Source: Nocardiopsis alkaliphila YIM 80379 (GTDB taxonomy: Bacteria; Actinomycetota; Actinomycetes; Streptosporangiales; Streptosporangiaceae). From it: 62,019 nt of DNA. The notes under the pieces were generated by a model. That model was not told the DNA's origin. It ran no database searches and was given only the letters and a program-made list of their open reading frames with translations. Numbering within the stretch: the stretch's first letter is position 1; each line of letters begins with the position of its first letter. This document shows, one piece after another, positions 1 through 8,153 of the stretch. Both the position numbers and the translations under genes were made by a program. Location: positions 1 to 62,019 of the forward strand of contig NZ_ANBD01000144.1 in assembly GCF_000341005.1 (NCBI RefSeq), given 5' to 3'.

Positions 1-973
1 AGGCCGCGCATGGGTTGGCGACCGTGGCTCCGGCCCGAGTGAAGACGTCTGCGACGGCGCGGGCCACGATGCCGTGCAGGCGGCGGCTGCGATCCACGTG
101 GTCGACCAGTTCGGTCGGTTCGGTGAAGGCGTACGAGGCCGCTTCTTGAACGGGTGCGGCCGGGCTGGACCAGATCTCGCTGGCCACACCGAGCAATCCT
201 CCGCGCAATCGATGACCGATCTCGGAGTCGGGCAGGCGCAGGACCCCGATCCGCCAACCCCCCAACGCCAGGTTCTTGCTCAGCCCGGTGGAGATCACGG
301 TGCGCTCGGGCGCGTACTCGGCGGGGCTGTGCACGACGGTGCGTTCGGTGCCTTGGGCGTCCACATGGACGAGGTCGCGGTAGATCTCATCGGAGATGAT
401 GAGCAGGTCGAGTTCGCGGGCCACCTCTGCCAGGCGCCGCACGGTCTCGACGTCGGCGACGGTACCGGTCGGATTGTCCGGGACGGTGACGACGACCGCG
501 TTGACGGTACGGCCCTGCTCCCGGGCGTCGGTGACGGCGGCGTGCAGCAGGTCCGGTTGAGGCACGCCACCCTGGCCGGTGGCGGTGGGCACCATGATGG
601 GGCGCTGCCCCACCAGGCGGCTCTGCGCGGCGTAGCTGACCCAACTGGGGGCCGCGATGGCGGTGTCGCCGCCGATTTCGAGAAGAAGGCTGTAGAGAAG
701 CGGCTTGCTGCCGGGGCCGGCGATGACCATGTCGGGCTCGGTGGGTAGACCTCGGCGGCCCCAGTACCCGGCGGCGGCCTCGCGTAGTGCGGCCGATCCC
801 GCGACGGGCCCGTAGGCGTTGGCGCCGTTGCCCGCTGAGAGTCGGTCCCGCATGACCGGGTGCACCGGCAGTCCGGCCTCACCGAAGCCGAGCGGAAGCA
901 CACGCACCCCCTGGCGACGCTTTTCGTTGAGGGCTTCGTTGACGGCAAGAGTGGCGGACACAGTGACGGTCAT
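1..973 (-). CDS. PLP-dependent class I/II aminotransferase, 3' end cut by window edge
   Basis: Reading leftward from an ATG at 971-973 there are 324 open codons that run off the left edge, so the C-terminus is missing. The protein has the fold-type I aminotransferase signatures in order: a YGPVAGS substrate loop near residue 54, the PDNPTG motif near 165-170 (Asn for the PLP ring), SDEIY near 194-198 (Asp for the pyridine nitrogen, Tyr for O3'), and the STGLSKNLALGGWRIG block with Schiff-base Lys at about 233. Such enzymes exchange amino groups between an amino acid and a 2-oxo acid in the cytoplasm. The substrate cannot be told from sequence. GGAGATGAG lies just upstream as a ribosome site. 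It is divergent from the LysR gene at 1120, which is its probable regulator. Confidence 0.9.
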   Translation of the reverse strand, partial: MTVTVSATLAVNEALNEKRRQGVRVLPLGFGEAGLPVHPVMRDRLSAGNGANAYGPVAGSAALREAAAGYWGRRGLPTEPDMVIAGPGSKPLLYSLLLEIGGDTAIAAPSWVSYAAQSRLVGQRPIMVPTATGQGGVPQPDLLHAAVTDAREQGRTVNAVVVTVPDNPTGTVADVETVRRLAEVARELDLLIISDEIYRDLVHVDAQGTERTVVHSPAEYAPERTVISTGLSKNLALGGWRIGVLRLPDSEIGHRLRGGLLGVASEIWSSPAAPVQEAASYAFTEPTELVDHVDRSRRLHGIVARAVADVFTRAGATVANPCAA

Positions 974-1103
974 GGATGACTCATCTCCGGTTTGACGTTA
1001 GGCGCTCGGCATCCTTGAGCGGGTGTTCCACCCGCTGGATGTCCTCTCACACCCAACACTGCCCGCGAAGTGACATCAGTACAAGCGACTCTTTTTGATG
1101 GTG

Positions 1104-1118
1104 AGCGTAAGATACGCT
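1104..1118. promoter_or_regulatory. LysR promoter/operator: inverted repeat over a -10 box
   Basis: AGCGTA-AGA-TACGCT is a perfect inverted repeat (1104-1109 / 1113-1118). A TAAGAT -10 box (1108-1113) lies inside it and ends 6 nt before the LysR ATG at 1120. No Shine-Dalgarno precedes that ATG, so the transcript probably starts at the A of the start codon. The dyad position fits autorepression, and the same site could control the divergent aminotransferase. Inferred from spacing only. Confidence 0.55.
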
Positions 1119-1119
1119 T

Positions 1120-2070
1120 ATGCTCGATCTTCGTCGCCTGCAATTGCTCCGTGAGTTCAGCCTCCGGGGCACGATCGTCGCCACCGCGAACGCCCTGGGT
1201 TACACGCCTTCGGCCGTCTCCCAGCAACTGTCCGCTCTCGAACGGGAAACCGGCGTCGCGCTGCTGGATCGCTCCCCGCGTGGGGCCGAGTTGACCGACG
1301 CCGGCCAACTGCTGGTGAGCCAGGCCGAGAAGATCCTGACGATGGTGGAGGCGACCGAGTCGGTCTTGGCCGAACAGGCCGACATCGCCCTGGGCGTGGT
1401 CACCGTCACGGCCTTTCCGACCGCGGCGGTGGCGTTCGCGCCCCTGTTGGCCCCACCCCTACGACGCCATGAGGGCATGCAGTTGGTTCTGCGCCAGACC
1501 CTTCTGGCCACCGGTACCCAGAAGGTGCGCGCACGTGAGGTGGACATCGCGATCGTCGACGACTGGAGCGGGCGCCATCCGGCGCGAGGGGCGGACAGCG
1601 CACTGCACCACGTGCACCTGCTTCGGGACCCGATGGTGCTGGCGGTCCCCCAGAACCACTGGCTGGCCGAGTCGAGCGTTCCTATCGTGTTGGACCGGTT
1701 GTTGAACGAATCATGGATCGTGGCGCCCGAGGGGGAACGTTCACGTTACGGCACCGACACGTTGTTCTCGGAGGTGGGCGGACCTCCCTCCGCCACCTGG
1801 GAGTTCGAGGGGCTGGGCACGATCCTCAGCCTGGTGTCCAAGGGGATCGGGATCGCGGCCGTTCCGGCCCTGGCGATGGTGGGGGCGCCGGCGGGTCTGA
1901 CGTACCGGAGGTTGCCCGCTCCACCGGAGCGTGACGTGTACGCGGTGCTGCGCCCGTCCTCACTGCGCCGTCCGTCGGTGCGGGTGACCCTGGAGGCCCT
2001 GGAGCAGGCGGCCCGGAGCGTGGAGGAGGAGATCGGTCCCCTCACCACGGGAGAAGGGCCCATGCGATAG
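1120..2070 (+). CDS. LysR-family transcriptional regulator
   Basis: The 316-residue protein has the standard LysR length. Its N-terminal winged helix-turn-helix (about residues 1-60) contains the typical TPSAVSQQLSALERETGVALLDRSPRG block, and the rest forms the two-lobed effector-binding domain. The ATG at 1120 follows a TAAGAT -10 box by 6 nt without a ribosome site, so the mRNA is probably leaderless. The gene is divergent from the PLP aminotransferase (start 973) across 146 bp, the usual arrangement for a LysR regulator and its target. I infer that it controls that aminotransferase in response to a related metabolite. The effector is unknown. Confidence 0.9.
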   Translation: MLDLRRLQLLREFSLRGTIVATANALGYTPSAVSQQLSALERETGVALLDRSPRGAELTDAGQLLVSQAEKILTMVEATESVLAEQADIALGVVTVTAFPTAAVAFAPLLAPPLRRHEGMQLVLRQTLLATGTQKVRAREVDIAIVDDWSGRHPARGADSALHHVHLLRDPMVLAVPQNHWLAESSVPIVLDRLLNESWIVAPEGERSRYGTDTLFSEVGGPPSATWEFEGLGTILSLVSKGIGIAAVPALAMVGAPAGLTYRRLPAPPERDVYAVLRPSSLRRPSVRVTLEALEQAARSVEEEIGPLTTGEGPMR

Positions 2071-2124
2071 GGAAGACACCGAGCAAGGGGACCCGGCCCC
2101 AGGGCCGAAGGGGCCCGAACACGT

Positions 2125-2157
2125 CGAACGCGACCCGTCTGGGACGGACCGCGTTCG
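2125..2157. terminator. bidirectional hairpin between convergent genes
   Basis: CGAACGCG (2125-2132) pairs with CGCGTTCG (2150-2157), and an inner CCGTC/GACGG stem closes on a TGG loop. It lies 55 bp after the LysR stop and faces the minus-strand gene ending at 2231, so it probably terminates both. No U-tract is visible, as is common in actinomycetes. Confidence 0.6.
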
Positions 2158-2230
2158 GTACTCGCGTCGTTTCGTGGTCGGTCGTGTCCTTGCCGCGTCG
2201 GATCGGTTCCCACGCCGTCGAACGGCGCCC

Positions 2231-2500
2231 TCAACCGTCGCCTCCGCGTCGTCGCGTCTTGTCGATCTTGCGGCGGAGCCTGCGACAGAGGTGACGGGCG
2301 CGGTCACGTTCATCACGGGCGTTCCACCAGCGCGCGTAGGACTCCAGTCTTCGTTTGCGCAGGGAGTCCAGTTCGGCCTCCATCCGGTTCACCCGATGTT
2401 CCAGGTCGATCCGTTCCCGTTCCAACGACGACATGTCGCGTTCGTGGAATCCGGCCTCACGTTCGGCACTGAGCAACCGCTCGGTGAGACTCTCGGTCAT
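2231..2500 (-). CDS. small coiled-coil hypothetical protein
   Basis: An 89-residue protein starting MTESLTERLL is predicted from the ATG at 2498-2500. Upstream in-frame codons look non-coding, so I chose this internal start, although the ribosome site is weak. Residues about 5-50 show a heptad-like pattern of Leu/Arg/Glu (SLERERIDLEHRVNRMEAEL), implying a coiled coil. The C-terminus is strongly basic (RRLRRKIDKTRRRGGDG), which could bind nucleic acid or acidic lipid. I do not recognise a family. It is convergent with the LysR gene. The amino-acid composition is more protein-like than that of the overlapping plus-strand frames. Confidence 0.5.
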   Translation of the reverse strand: MTESLTERLLSAEREAGFHERDMSSLERERIDLEHRVNRMEAELDSLRKRRLESYARWWNARDERDRARHLCRRLRRKIDKTRRRGGDG

Positions 2501-3005
2501 GTTCGGGCCCCGCGCACTTCGGCCGAGGCCTGTCTGTCCGCTGATGCTTTGGAACCACACAACTTCTTGTGTTTCCTGAAGTGCCCCGAGATCACCGTTG
2601 GCCACGCAAAGAATACGGAAAGTGGCATTTGGAGTTTTCGCCCCTTTCGAGCGAACCGCCCCATTCAGGCGACCGGGGAGCGCTCATTTTCGGCCAGAGC
2701 ACGAGTCAACGGCGTGACCAGGGTGGACGAGGAGCGGTCGAGCACGCCGACCCCCGTCTTCGGGCGGTGCCATCCGGCCTCAAGGAGAGGGCCTCCCGCC
2801 GCTCGGTCGAGGACGACCGGAGTGCGGCACGGTTTCGGCGGTGGTGGGAGCGGCCCCGACGTTCCTGGACCTGCCGCGAAAGCCAGTGGCTCAAGAGCGA
2901 GCACGAGTCGAAAGTGGATATCGGATGCCCCGAATGGCACGGGCCTGAGAACCGTTTGCCACGAACCCTTGGGGCGAACCTCGTGATCATGACACTATGC
3001 CTAAA
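2501..3005. other. gene-free stretch
   Basis: No frame here has convincing coding character. The plus-strand open frames are rich in Arg/Pro/Ser, as expected for GC-rich non-coding DNA. The stretch leads into the dre box in front of the hexosaminidase gene. Confidence 0.5.
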
Positions 3006-3021
3006 ATTGGTCTAGACCGGA
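3006..3021. promoter_or_regulatory. DasR-type dre operator
   Basis: The 16-mer ATTGGTCTAGACCGGA contains the perfect palindrome GGTCTAGACC (3009-3018). It matches the known actinomycete DasR consensus ACTGGTCTAGACCAGT at 13 of 16 positions. DasR is the GntR-family repressor of GlcNAc/chitin catabolism. The box lies 16 nt before the GTG of a GH20 N-acetylhexosaminidase, a classical DasR target type, so both sequence and context agree. Confidence 0.85.
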
Positions 3022-3036
3022 TAGGAGCAGTTTCCC

Positions 3037-4668
3037 GTGTCCGACGCCCCTTCCTCCTCCCTGATCCCCCTCCCCCGCGAGATCACCACCGACGACACCG
3101 AAGGGTTGATCCTGACCTCCTCCACCCGGATCTCGGCCGACCACACCGCCAAGGGGGTCCTCGCCTGGCTTCAACGCGAGCTCGGCGCGGCGACCGGCCT
3201 GCCCTTGGCCACCGGCGAGGAGGAGGACGCGAGAATCCGGTTGAGTGTGGACCCCGGTGCCGGACTCGGCGAGGAGGGCTACCGACTGATCGTCGACTCC
3301 GAGGGCGCCATCATCGTGGGCAACGATCCAGCCGGCGCCTTCTATGGCGCCCAGACCCTGCGCCAACTCCTGCCCCCCGAGGTCTACCGTGACGCTCCCC
3401 TGGGCACCCGACCCGCCCAATGGCGACTCCCCGCCGTCCACGTCACCGACTCCCCACGCTTTCGCTGGCGCGGGGTGATGCTCGACATCGCCCGACATTT
3501 CCAGCCCAAACGCGAGATTCTTCGGTTCATCGACCTGATGGCGCTGCACAAACTCAACGTGCTGCACCTACACCTGACCGACGACCAGGGGTGGCGGGTC
3601 GAGATCCGTCGTTACCCCGAACTGACCGAGAAAGCCTCCTGGCGTACCGAGAGCCAGCTCGGCACCACCGAACCCCCGGTATTCGACAACCGTCCGCACG
3701 GCGGGTTCCTCACCCAGGACGACGTCCGGGAGATCGTCGCCTACGCCACCGCCCGACACATCACCCTCGTCCCGGAGATCGACGTACCCGGCCACTCCCA
3801 GGCCGCCATCCACGCCTACCCCGAACTGGGCGAGGTCGGACGCATCCCGGTCGGTACCCGGTGGGGGATCTTCGACGAGGTCCTGGCCGTCACCGACCAC
3901 GTCGTGGAGTTCTACAAGAACGTCTTCGACGAGATCATGGAGCTGTTCCCCGGCCCCTTCGTACACGTGGGCGGGGATGAATGCCCCAAGACCCAGTGGA
4001 AGAACAGCGCGTCCGCGCAGCAGCGGATCCGTGCGGAAGGACTGGCCGACGAGGACGAACTACAGAGCTGGTTCATTCGGCGACTGGACGAACACATCAC
4101 CGAGCGTGGCCGTCGCCTGGTCGGCTGGGACGAGATCCTCGAAGGAGGGATCGCACCGGGGGCGACGGTGATGTCGTGGCGAGGCGAGGAAGGCGGGGTC
4201 GCCGCCGCCCGCGCCGGACACGACGTGGTCATGTCGCCCACGGCCACCTCCTATCTGGACTACAAGCAGTCCGATCACCCCGACGAGCCGGTGCGGGTGG
4301 GCACCCTGCTGCGGGTGGAGGACGTGTACGCGGGCGAACCGATCCCGGCCGCACTCACCGAGCAGGAGGCCGCACACGTCCTGGGCGCCCAGGTGAACCT
4401 GTGGAGCGAGCACATCGACACCGCTCGCAAACTGGACTACATGGCCTTCCCCCGACTTTCGGCGTTCGCGGAGAAGGTGTGGTCCGCCCACGAGCGCGAC
4501 TACGCCGAGTTCGAGCCGCGCCTGCTACACCACCTGCGGCGTCTGGACGCCGCAGGTGTGGAGTACCGGCCGATGGAAGGGCCCCGCCCCTGGCACACCC
4601 GCCCGGGTGTGCGGGGCTGGGGGTACGACGAAGGTGAGACCCCGGAACAGGGCCACTCCAACGCCTGA
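3037..4668 (+). CDS. beta-N-acetylhexosaminidase, glycoside hydrolase family 20
   Basis: A 543-residue GH20 enzyme that removes terminal beta-linked GlcNAc (or GalNAc) from chitin oligomers or peptidoglycan fragments by substrate-assisted catalysis. An N-terminal GH20b domain (about 1-135) is followed by the TIM barrel opening with RFRWRGVMLDIARHF. The catalytic pair is Asp314-Glu315 in HVGGDECPKTQW. Later aromatic motifs such as GWDEILEG and the NLWSEHID region complete the active site. No signal peptide is evident, so it is probably cytosolic and acts on imported chito-oligosaccharides. Start is GTG with GGAG 9 nt upstream. The dre box at 3006-3021 implies DasR repression relieved by amino-sugar phosphates. 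Confidence 0.95.
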   Translation: MSDAPSSSLIPLPREITTDDTEGLILTSSTRISADHTAKGVLAWLQRELGAATGLPLATGEEEDARIRLSVDPGAGLGEEGYRLIVDSEGAIIVGNDPAGAFYGAQTLRQLLPPEVYRDAPLGTRPAQWRLPAVHVTDSPRFRWRGVMLDIARHFQPKREILRFIDLMALHKLNVLHLHLTDDQGWRVEIRRYPELTEKASWRTESQLGTTEPPVFDNRPHGGFLTQDDVREIVAYATARHITLVPEIDVPGHSQAAIHAYPELGEVGRIPVGTRWGIFDEVLAVTDHVVEFYKNVFDEIMELFPGPFVHVGGDECPKTQWKNSASAQQRIRAEGLADEDELQSWFIRRLDEHITERGRRLVGWDEILEGGIAPGATVMSWRGEEGGVAAARAGHDVVMSPTATSYLDYKQSDHPDEPVRVGTLLRVEDVYAGEPIPAALTEQEAAHVLGAQVNLWSEHIDTARKLDYMAFPRLSAFAEKVWSAHERDYAEFEPRLLHHLRRLDAAGVEYRPMEGPRPWHTRPGVRGWGYDEGETPEQGHSNA

Positions 4669-4880
4669 CCGGAAGCCTCACCTGGGGCGGGTTCGGGCAC
4701 CGATGCCAAGGATGGGCGAACACGAAGGCTTCGGGGAACCTCGTTCTCCGTCGCTTCGTGCCGCCTCCGATCCACACCACCGGCCATCGTCGAACGCCGA
4801 GGCGCGCGACACACCAGGGGCCGGGTGAACGGGCTCGTTTTGGCATCGATCATCCCATCGGCGCATCGACCCGGGAAGCG

Positions 4881-5906
4881 TCAGGACGTGAGCACCCGCG
4901 TCTCTTCGCCTTCCCCGGTACACCCATCCGTCTGGGCGCCCTCGCTTTCTCGGGCGACCTGCCGCGCGCGGCCTTCGCGGAATTCTCGGATGACCCGCTG
5001 TCCGGTCCCTGGGAAATCGGTGATGAAGCCGTCCACCCCCATCCCCAGGAGCCGGTACATGCCGTCGGCCTCGTTGACGGTGTACGGCATGATCTCCAAG
5101 CCCGCGTCCTGGACGGCCGCCACGTAGTCGGCGTCGATGGTGGTGTGAGCGGGATTGATCTGCTGCGCCCAGGTGTAGTCGTCGATCTCGTTCTCGGGGA
5201 CCAGGCCGAGCAGACCGTGCGGCAGGGAGGGCAGCAACTCCTTGGAGCGTTCGGTGTACTCCCAGTCGAAGCTCTGGACGAGCAGCCGGTGCGGTTCGTC
5301 CGGGGCGTTGGGTTCCATCCAGTGGGGTCGTCCCTTCAGTTCCGCCGCGATCAGGCGCTCGATCCCCGGGTAGAGCTCGGGCTCCTTGACCTCCAAGAGG
5401 AGATTCATGTCGTGCTCTTGCAGACGGTCGAGGGCCTCGCTCAGGCTCGGGACGGGTTCCCCCTCGAACTCGGGTCCGAAGAAGGAACCGGCGTCCAGGC
5501 GACCGAGCTCTTCCAGGGTGAAGTCACCGACGTTGTAGGGCGCCCGGTCGGGGAAGACCTCGGCGACGTCGGTGGTGCGCTCCAGTGTGGCGTCGTGCAT
5601 GAGGACGAGCTCTTCGTCCGAGGTGGGTCGGACGTCTATCTCCACCGATTCCGCGCCGAGTCGGTGCCCCTCGTCGATGGCGGCGAGGGTGTTCTCCGGG
5701 GCGGTACCGGCGGCGCCTCGGTGGGAGACGGCCACGAGTGGTCGGCCTTGTTCTGGTAAGTCGGAGGATCCGAAGGCCGACCTCCGCGCTTGGGCGGGTT
5801 CGTTCCCCTGGGGGATGAGCGTGGGCGAAGTGGCGAGTACGGGACCGGCGAGGGTGGAGAGTGAGAACGTTACGGCTCCGACGATGAATCCGATGCGCTG
5901 GTGCAT
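4881..5906 (-). CDS. secreted glycerophosphodiester phosphodiesterase
   Basis: A 341-residue GDPD-family protein that would hydrolyse glycerophosphodiesters, from lipid head groups or teichoic acids, to glycerol-3-phosphate and an alcohol. The start MHQRIGF was preferred over an ATG four codons upstream because GGGAGG lies 5 nt before it. An N-terminal hydrophobic signal sequence (about residues 5-25, ending near VLATS) implies export. Hallmarks are SHRGAAGTAPENT (first catalytic His, then the E-N pair), EIDVRPTSDEELVLMHD (metal-binding Glu and Asp, second His), LLLEVKE, and the terminal GVDGFITDFPG. The gene converges on the GH20 gene with 212 bp between them. Confidence 0.93.
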   Translation of the reverse strand: MHQRIGFIVGAVTFSLSTLAGPVLATSPTLIPQGNEPAQARRSAFGSSDLPEQGRPLVAVSHRGAAGTAPENTLAAIDEGHRLGAESVEIDVRPTSDEELVLMHDATLERTTDVAEVFPDRAPYNVGDFTLEELGRLDAGSFFGPEFEGEPVPSLSEALDRLQEHDMNLLLEVKEPELYPGIERLIAAELKGRPHWMEPNAPDEPHRLLVQSFDWEYTERSKELLPSLPHGLLGLVPENEIDDYTWAQQINPAHTTIDADYVAAVQDAGLEIMPYTVNEADGMYRLLGMGVDGFITDFPGTGQRVIREFREGRARQVARESEGAQTDGCTGEGEETRVLTS

Positions 5907-6175
5907 CGGGCCTCCCATGGATGCGTGGATCGGCCGACTGCCTACTCAGGGTGAGCTCCTTCGGTGACCATGTGGTTACCGTGAGCAGAGTTTCCGATGA
6001 CCCCGTGCCCACCTTCCGGCGGTCCGCTTTCAGCGGTCCGAAGTGCCGAATCGACGAATCTCACCCCATGAATGTATTTGGCCACTTCATGTCCCTTTTT
6101 TGACTGCGATCCCCTTCGGGAATCACATAGGGCCCTGCGACCATCACTATGTGTAGTCGATGGGAAGGAAGGCTC

Positions 6176-7681
6176 ATGCGCAAGCACCACACAAGGTGGG
6201 TCGCGCTCTGCAGCGCTGTCGCGATCTCCGCGTCGGGGCCGGTGTGCCTCGCCGGGCCCGCGTCCGCGGACACCCAGGACACGAGGACTTTCGCCTGGCC
6301 CATGGTCAGCCAGGGAATCTCCTCGTACAGCCTCGACGGGTACGAGATCACCTACCTGCCACCGGGGTTGGAACGCTACGGAATCAACGCCACCTCCACC
6401 ACGGACGGTCAGGGCGACCGCCGCTCCCAGCTCTCCTGGACGCAGGGACCCGACCAGCTCTACGGACGCGTCGGCGTCCTACGCACCGAACGTCTCCAGG
6501 GGATCGATGACCTGAGGGAGAACCGTTACGGCCACCTGCCGGACTCCTCCCTCGAACGGCTGCCCGAGAGTGAGGTCTTCGAGCACGGGGCCTACCTGGC
6601 CGAGGAGTCCGGCGACCTGTTCTGGGTCGATGAGCCCGGAGTCGCCCTGACCACCCACCTCCAACCGGATCGTTGGGACAGCGCCGAACTGATGCGTCTG
6701 GCCGAATCGATCACCAAGGTGACCGAGCAGGCGCCGGCCCACAAGACGCAGCCGGAAGGGGAGGCCGTGGGCGAGGCCGAAGAGGCCCCGGTCGAAAAGC
6801 ACGAGGACGAGGCGGCCGAGGAAGGCCCTGCCCAGGAGGCGCCGACGATCGAAGCCCCGGTCGAAGAAGCCCCCGCGGAGGAAGCGTCGGAAGCCGAGAA
6901 GCCCGCGAAGGAGGCCCCCGCCGAGGAAACTCCGACCGAGGGGGAGCCGGCGGCCCAGACGCCCGCGGAAGAGCCCCCGGTGGCCGATCCCTCTGCTCAG
7001 GAGGACTCCTCCGAGGAGGTCGTGCCCCAAGAGGCCGACTCGATCGAGACCGGGGAAGAGACCCCACGGTCCCTGGGGGAGGAAACCACCGGCGAGGAGA
7101 TCTCCGCCGTGGAAGAAGGCACCACCGAGGCTCCCAGGGAAGAGGACGCCGGCGAGGACGGTGCCAAGGACCAGACCACCGTCGCGGACAAGGCCGAACC
7201 CGCCGAGGGCGTGCCCTCCCAAGAGATCAAGGTCTGCCTGACCGAGCACCTCCTCGGCTCCGGCCCCGATTCGAGCAAGCTCGACCATGAACTGATGACG
7301 CCGGCCGATGAGGAGTTCCTCGCGCAGGCCCTGGGCCAGAACGACCTGGGTGATGACGAGCGCGACCTCCTGCTCGCCACCGTCTGGTACTACGGCCACG
7401 AGGATGACAAGGTCGCGGCCGTCGATGACTGCGCACAGCGCTTCGGTCTGGAGCGTGGCGAGGTGGAGGACGTGATCGGCCAGGTCGACGGCCTGATCTC
7501 CGACTTGGTTCAGGAGGCCGATGGGGCCCAAGCCGACACGACGGCCGATGCGGCCGAGGGTGAGAGCGGCGACCAGGTCTTCGAGGAGGTCTCCACCGAC
7601 GTGCAGGACCCGATCGGCGAGGATGAGTGGGGGAAGCTGTGGGACTCCCTGCCGTGGAGTGTTTCGACCGAGAGTCCGTGA
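6176..7681 (+). CDS. exported Glu/Pro/Ala-rich protein of unknown function
   Basis: A 501-residue protein. ATG 6176 is preceded by GGAAGGA, which beats an in-frame start nine codons earlier. A signal peptide (MRKHHTRWVALCS, cleavage near ASADTQD, about residue 32) is followed by a folded domain (about 33-175) with a GYEITYLPPGLERYG opening that I cannot assign to a family. Residues about 180-350 are a long acidic low-complexity tract of APAEE/EAPVEEAP-like repeats, probably an extended wall-spanning or spacer region. A second folded, acidic domain with two Cys (VCLTEHLL and VDDCAQRFG) covers about 355-460. Neither an LPXTG sorting signal nor a transmembrane anchor is visible. It may bridge cell wall and outside, but that is inference. 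Confidence 0.8.
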   Translation: MRKHHTRWVALCSAVAISASGPVCLAGPASADTQDTRTFAWPMVSQGISSYSLDGYEITYLPPGLERYGINATSTTDGQGDRRSQLSWTQGPDQLYGRVGVLRTERLQGIDDLRENRYGHLPDSSLERLPESEVFEHGAYLAEESGDLFWVDEPGVALTTHLQPDRWDSAELMRLAESITKVTEQAPAHKTQPEGEAVGEAEEAPVEKHEDEAAEEGPAQEAPTIEAPVEEAPAEEASEAEKPAKEAPAEETPTEGEPAAQTPAEEPPVADPSAQEDSSEEVVPQEADSIETGEETPRSLGEETTGEEISAVEEGTTEAPREEDAGEDGAKDQTTVADKAEPAEGVPSQEIKVCLTEHLLGSGPDSSKLDHELMTPADEEFLAQALGQNDLGDDERDLLLATVWYYGHEDDKVAAVDDCAQRFGLERGEVEDVIGQVDGLISDLVQEADGAQADTTADAAEGESGDQVFEEVSTDVQDPIGEDEWGKLWDSLPWSVSTESP

Positions 7682-7731
7682 TCAGGACGGCGCACGGTGA
7701 CCGGGACCGAAGGTCCCTCGAATAACAGCCT

Positions 7732-7763
7732 ACCGGGGTCGGCCCGCACACGCCGGCCCCGGT
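7732..7763 (+). terminator. GC-rich hairpin terminator
   Basis: ACCGGGGTCGG pairs with CCGGCCCCGGT through an 11-pair stem with one G-T wobble and a 10-nt loop, 50 nt after the stop of the Glu/Pro-rich gene. Confidence 0.7.
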
Positions 7764-8153
7764 CGTGTTCGGGGGGAAAAGCCCGCCCCGGAAGTTCCCT
7801 CGCGACCACCCGACGCTCTCCTCCCCCGGCCGCACCCTTCCTCTCGAGCGTCGGACAAGGCCCAAGGCCCCCCTTGGCGAACCGACGCGAACGAGCCGAC
7901 CCTCCATGGCGTGGACGCGCCTGGCCGAGAGGGCGGAAACGCAAGACAGGCGGAATCGGGGCCTTGAGCCCGAATCACCCCATCGCCCTACAACCGAACA
8001 AGACCATGCTGTACCGTCGCCCTCGACCAGCCGGCGCACCAGGTCGGCCACACCCCTGAGCGTGCCGCCCGGCGCACGCCCTGTCCTGCTCACCCGATTC
8101 GACCCGAATCCGGGTGGTGCCCCGTCATCCCCCACCCGCAGGAGGACCAGCCC
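7764..8153. other. gene-free stretch before gamma-glutamyltransferase
   Basis: I find no coding frame with protein-like composition here. The long minus-strand open frame is antisense noise. The end holds CAGGAGGA, the ribosome site of the next gene. Confidence 0.5.

Noticed and set aside
2569..3015. 148-codon plus-strand ORF before the GH20 gene
   Set aside because: Arg/Ser-rich, no motif, and it overlaps the dre operator and promoter region.
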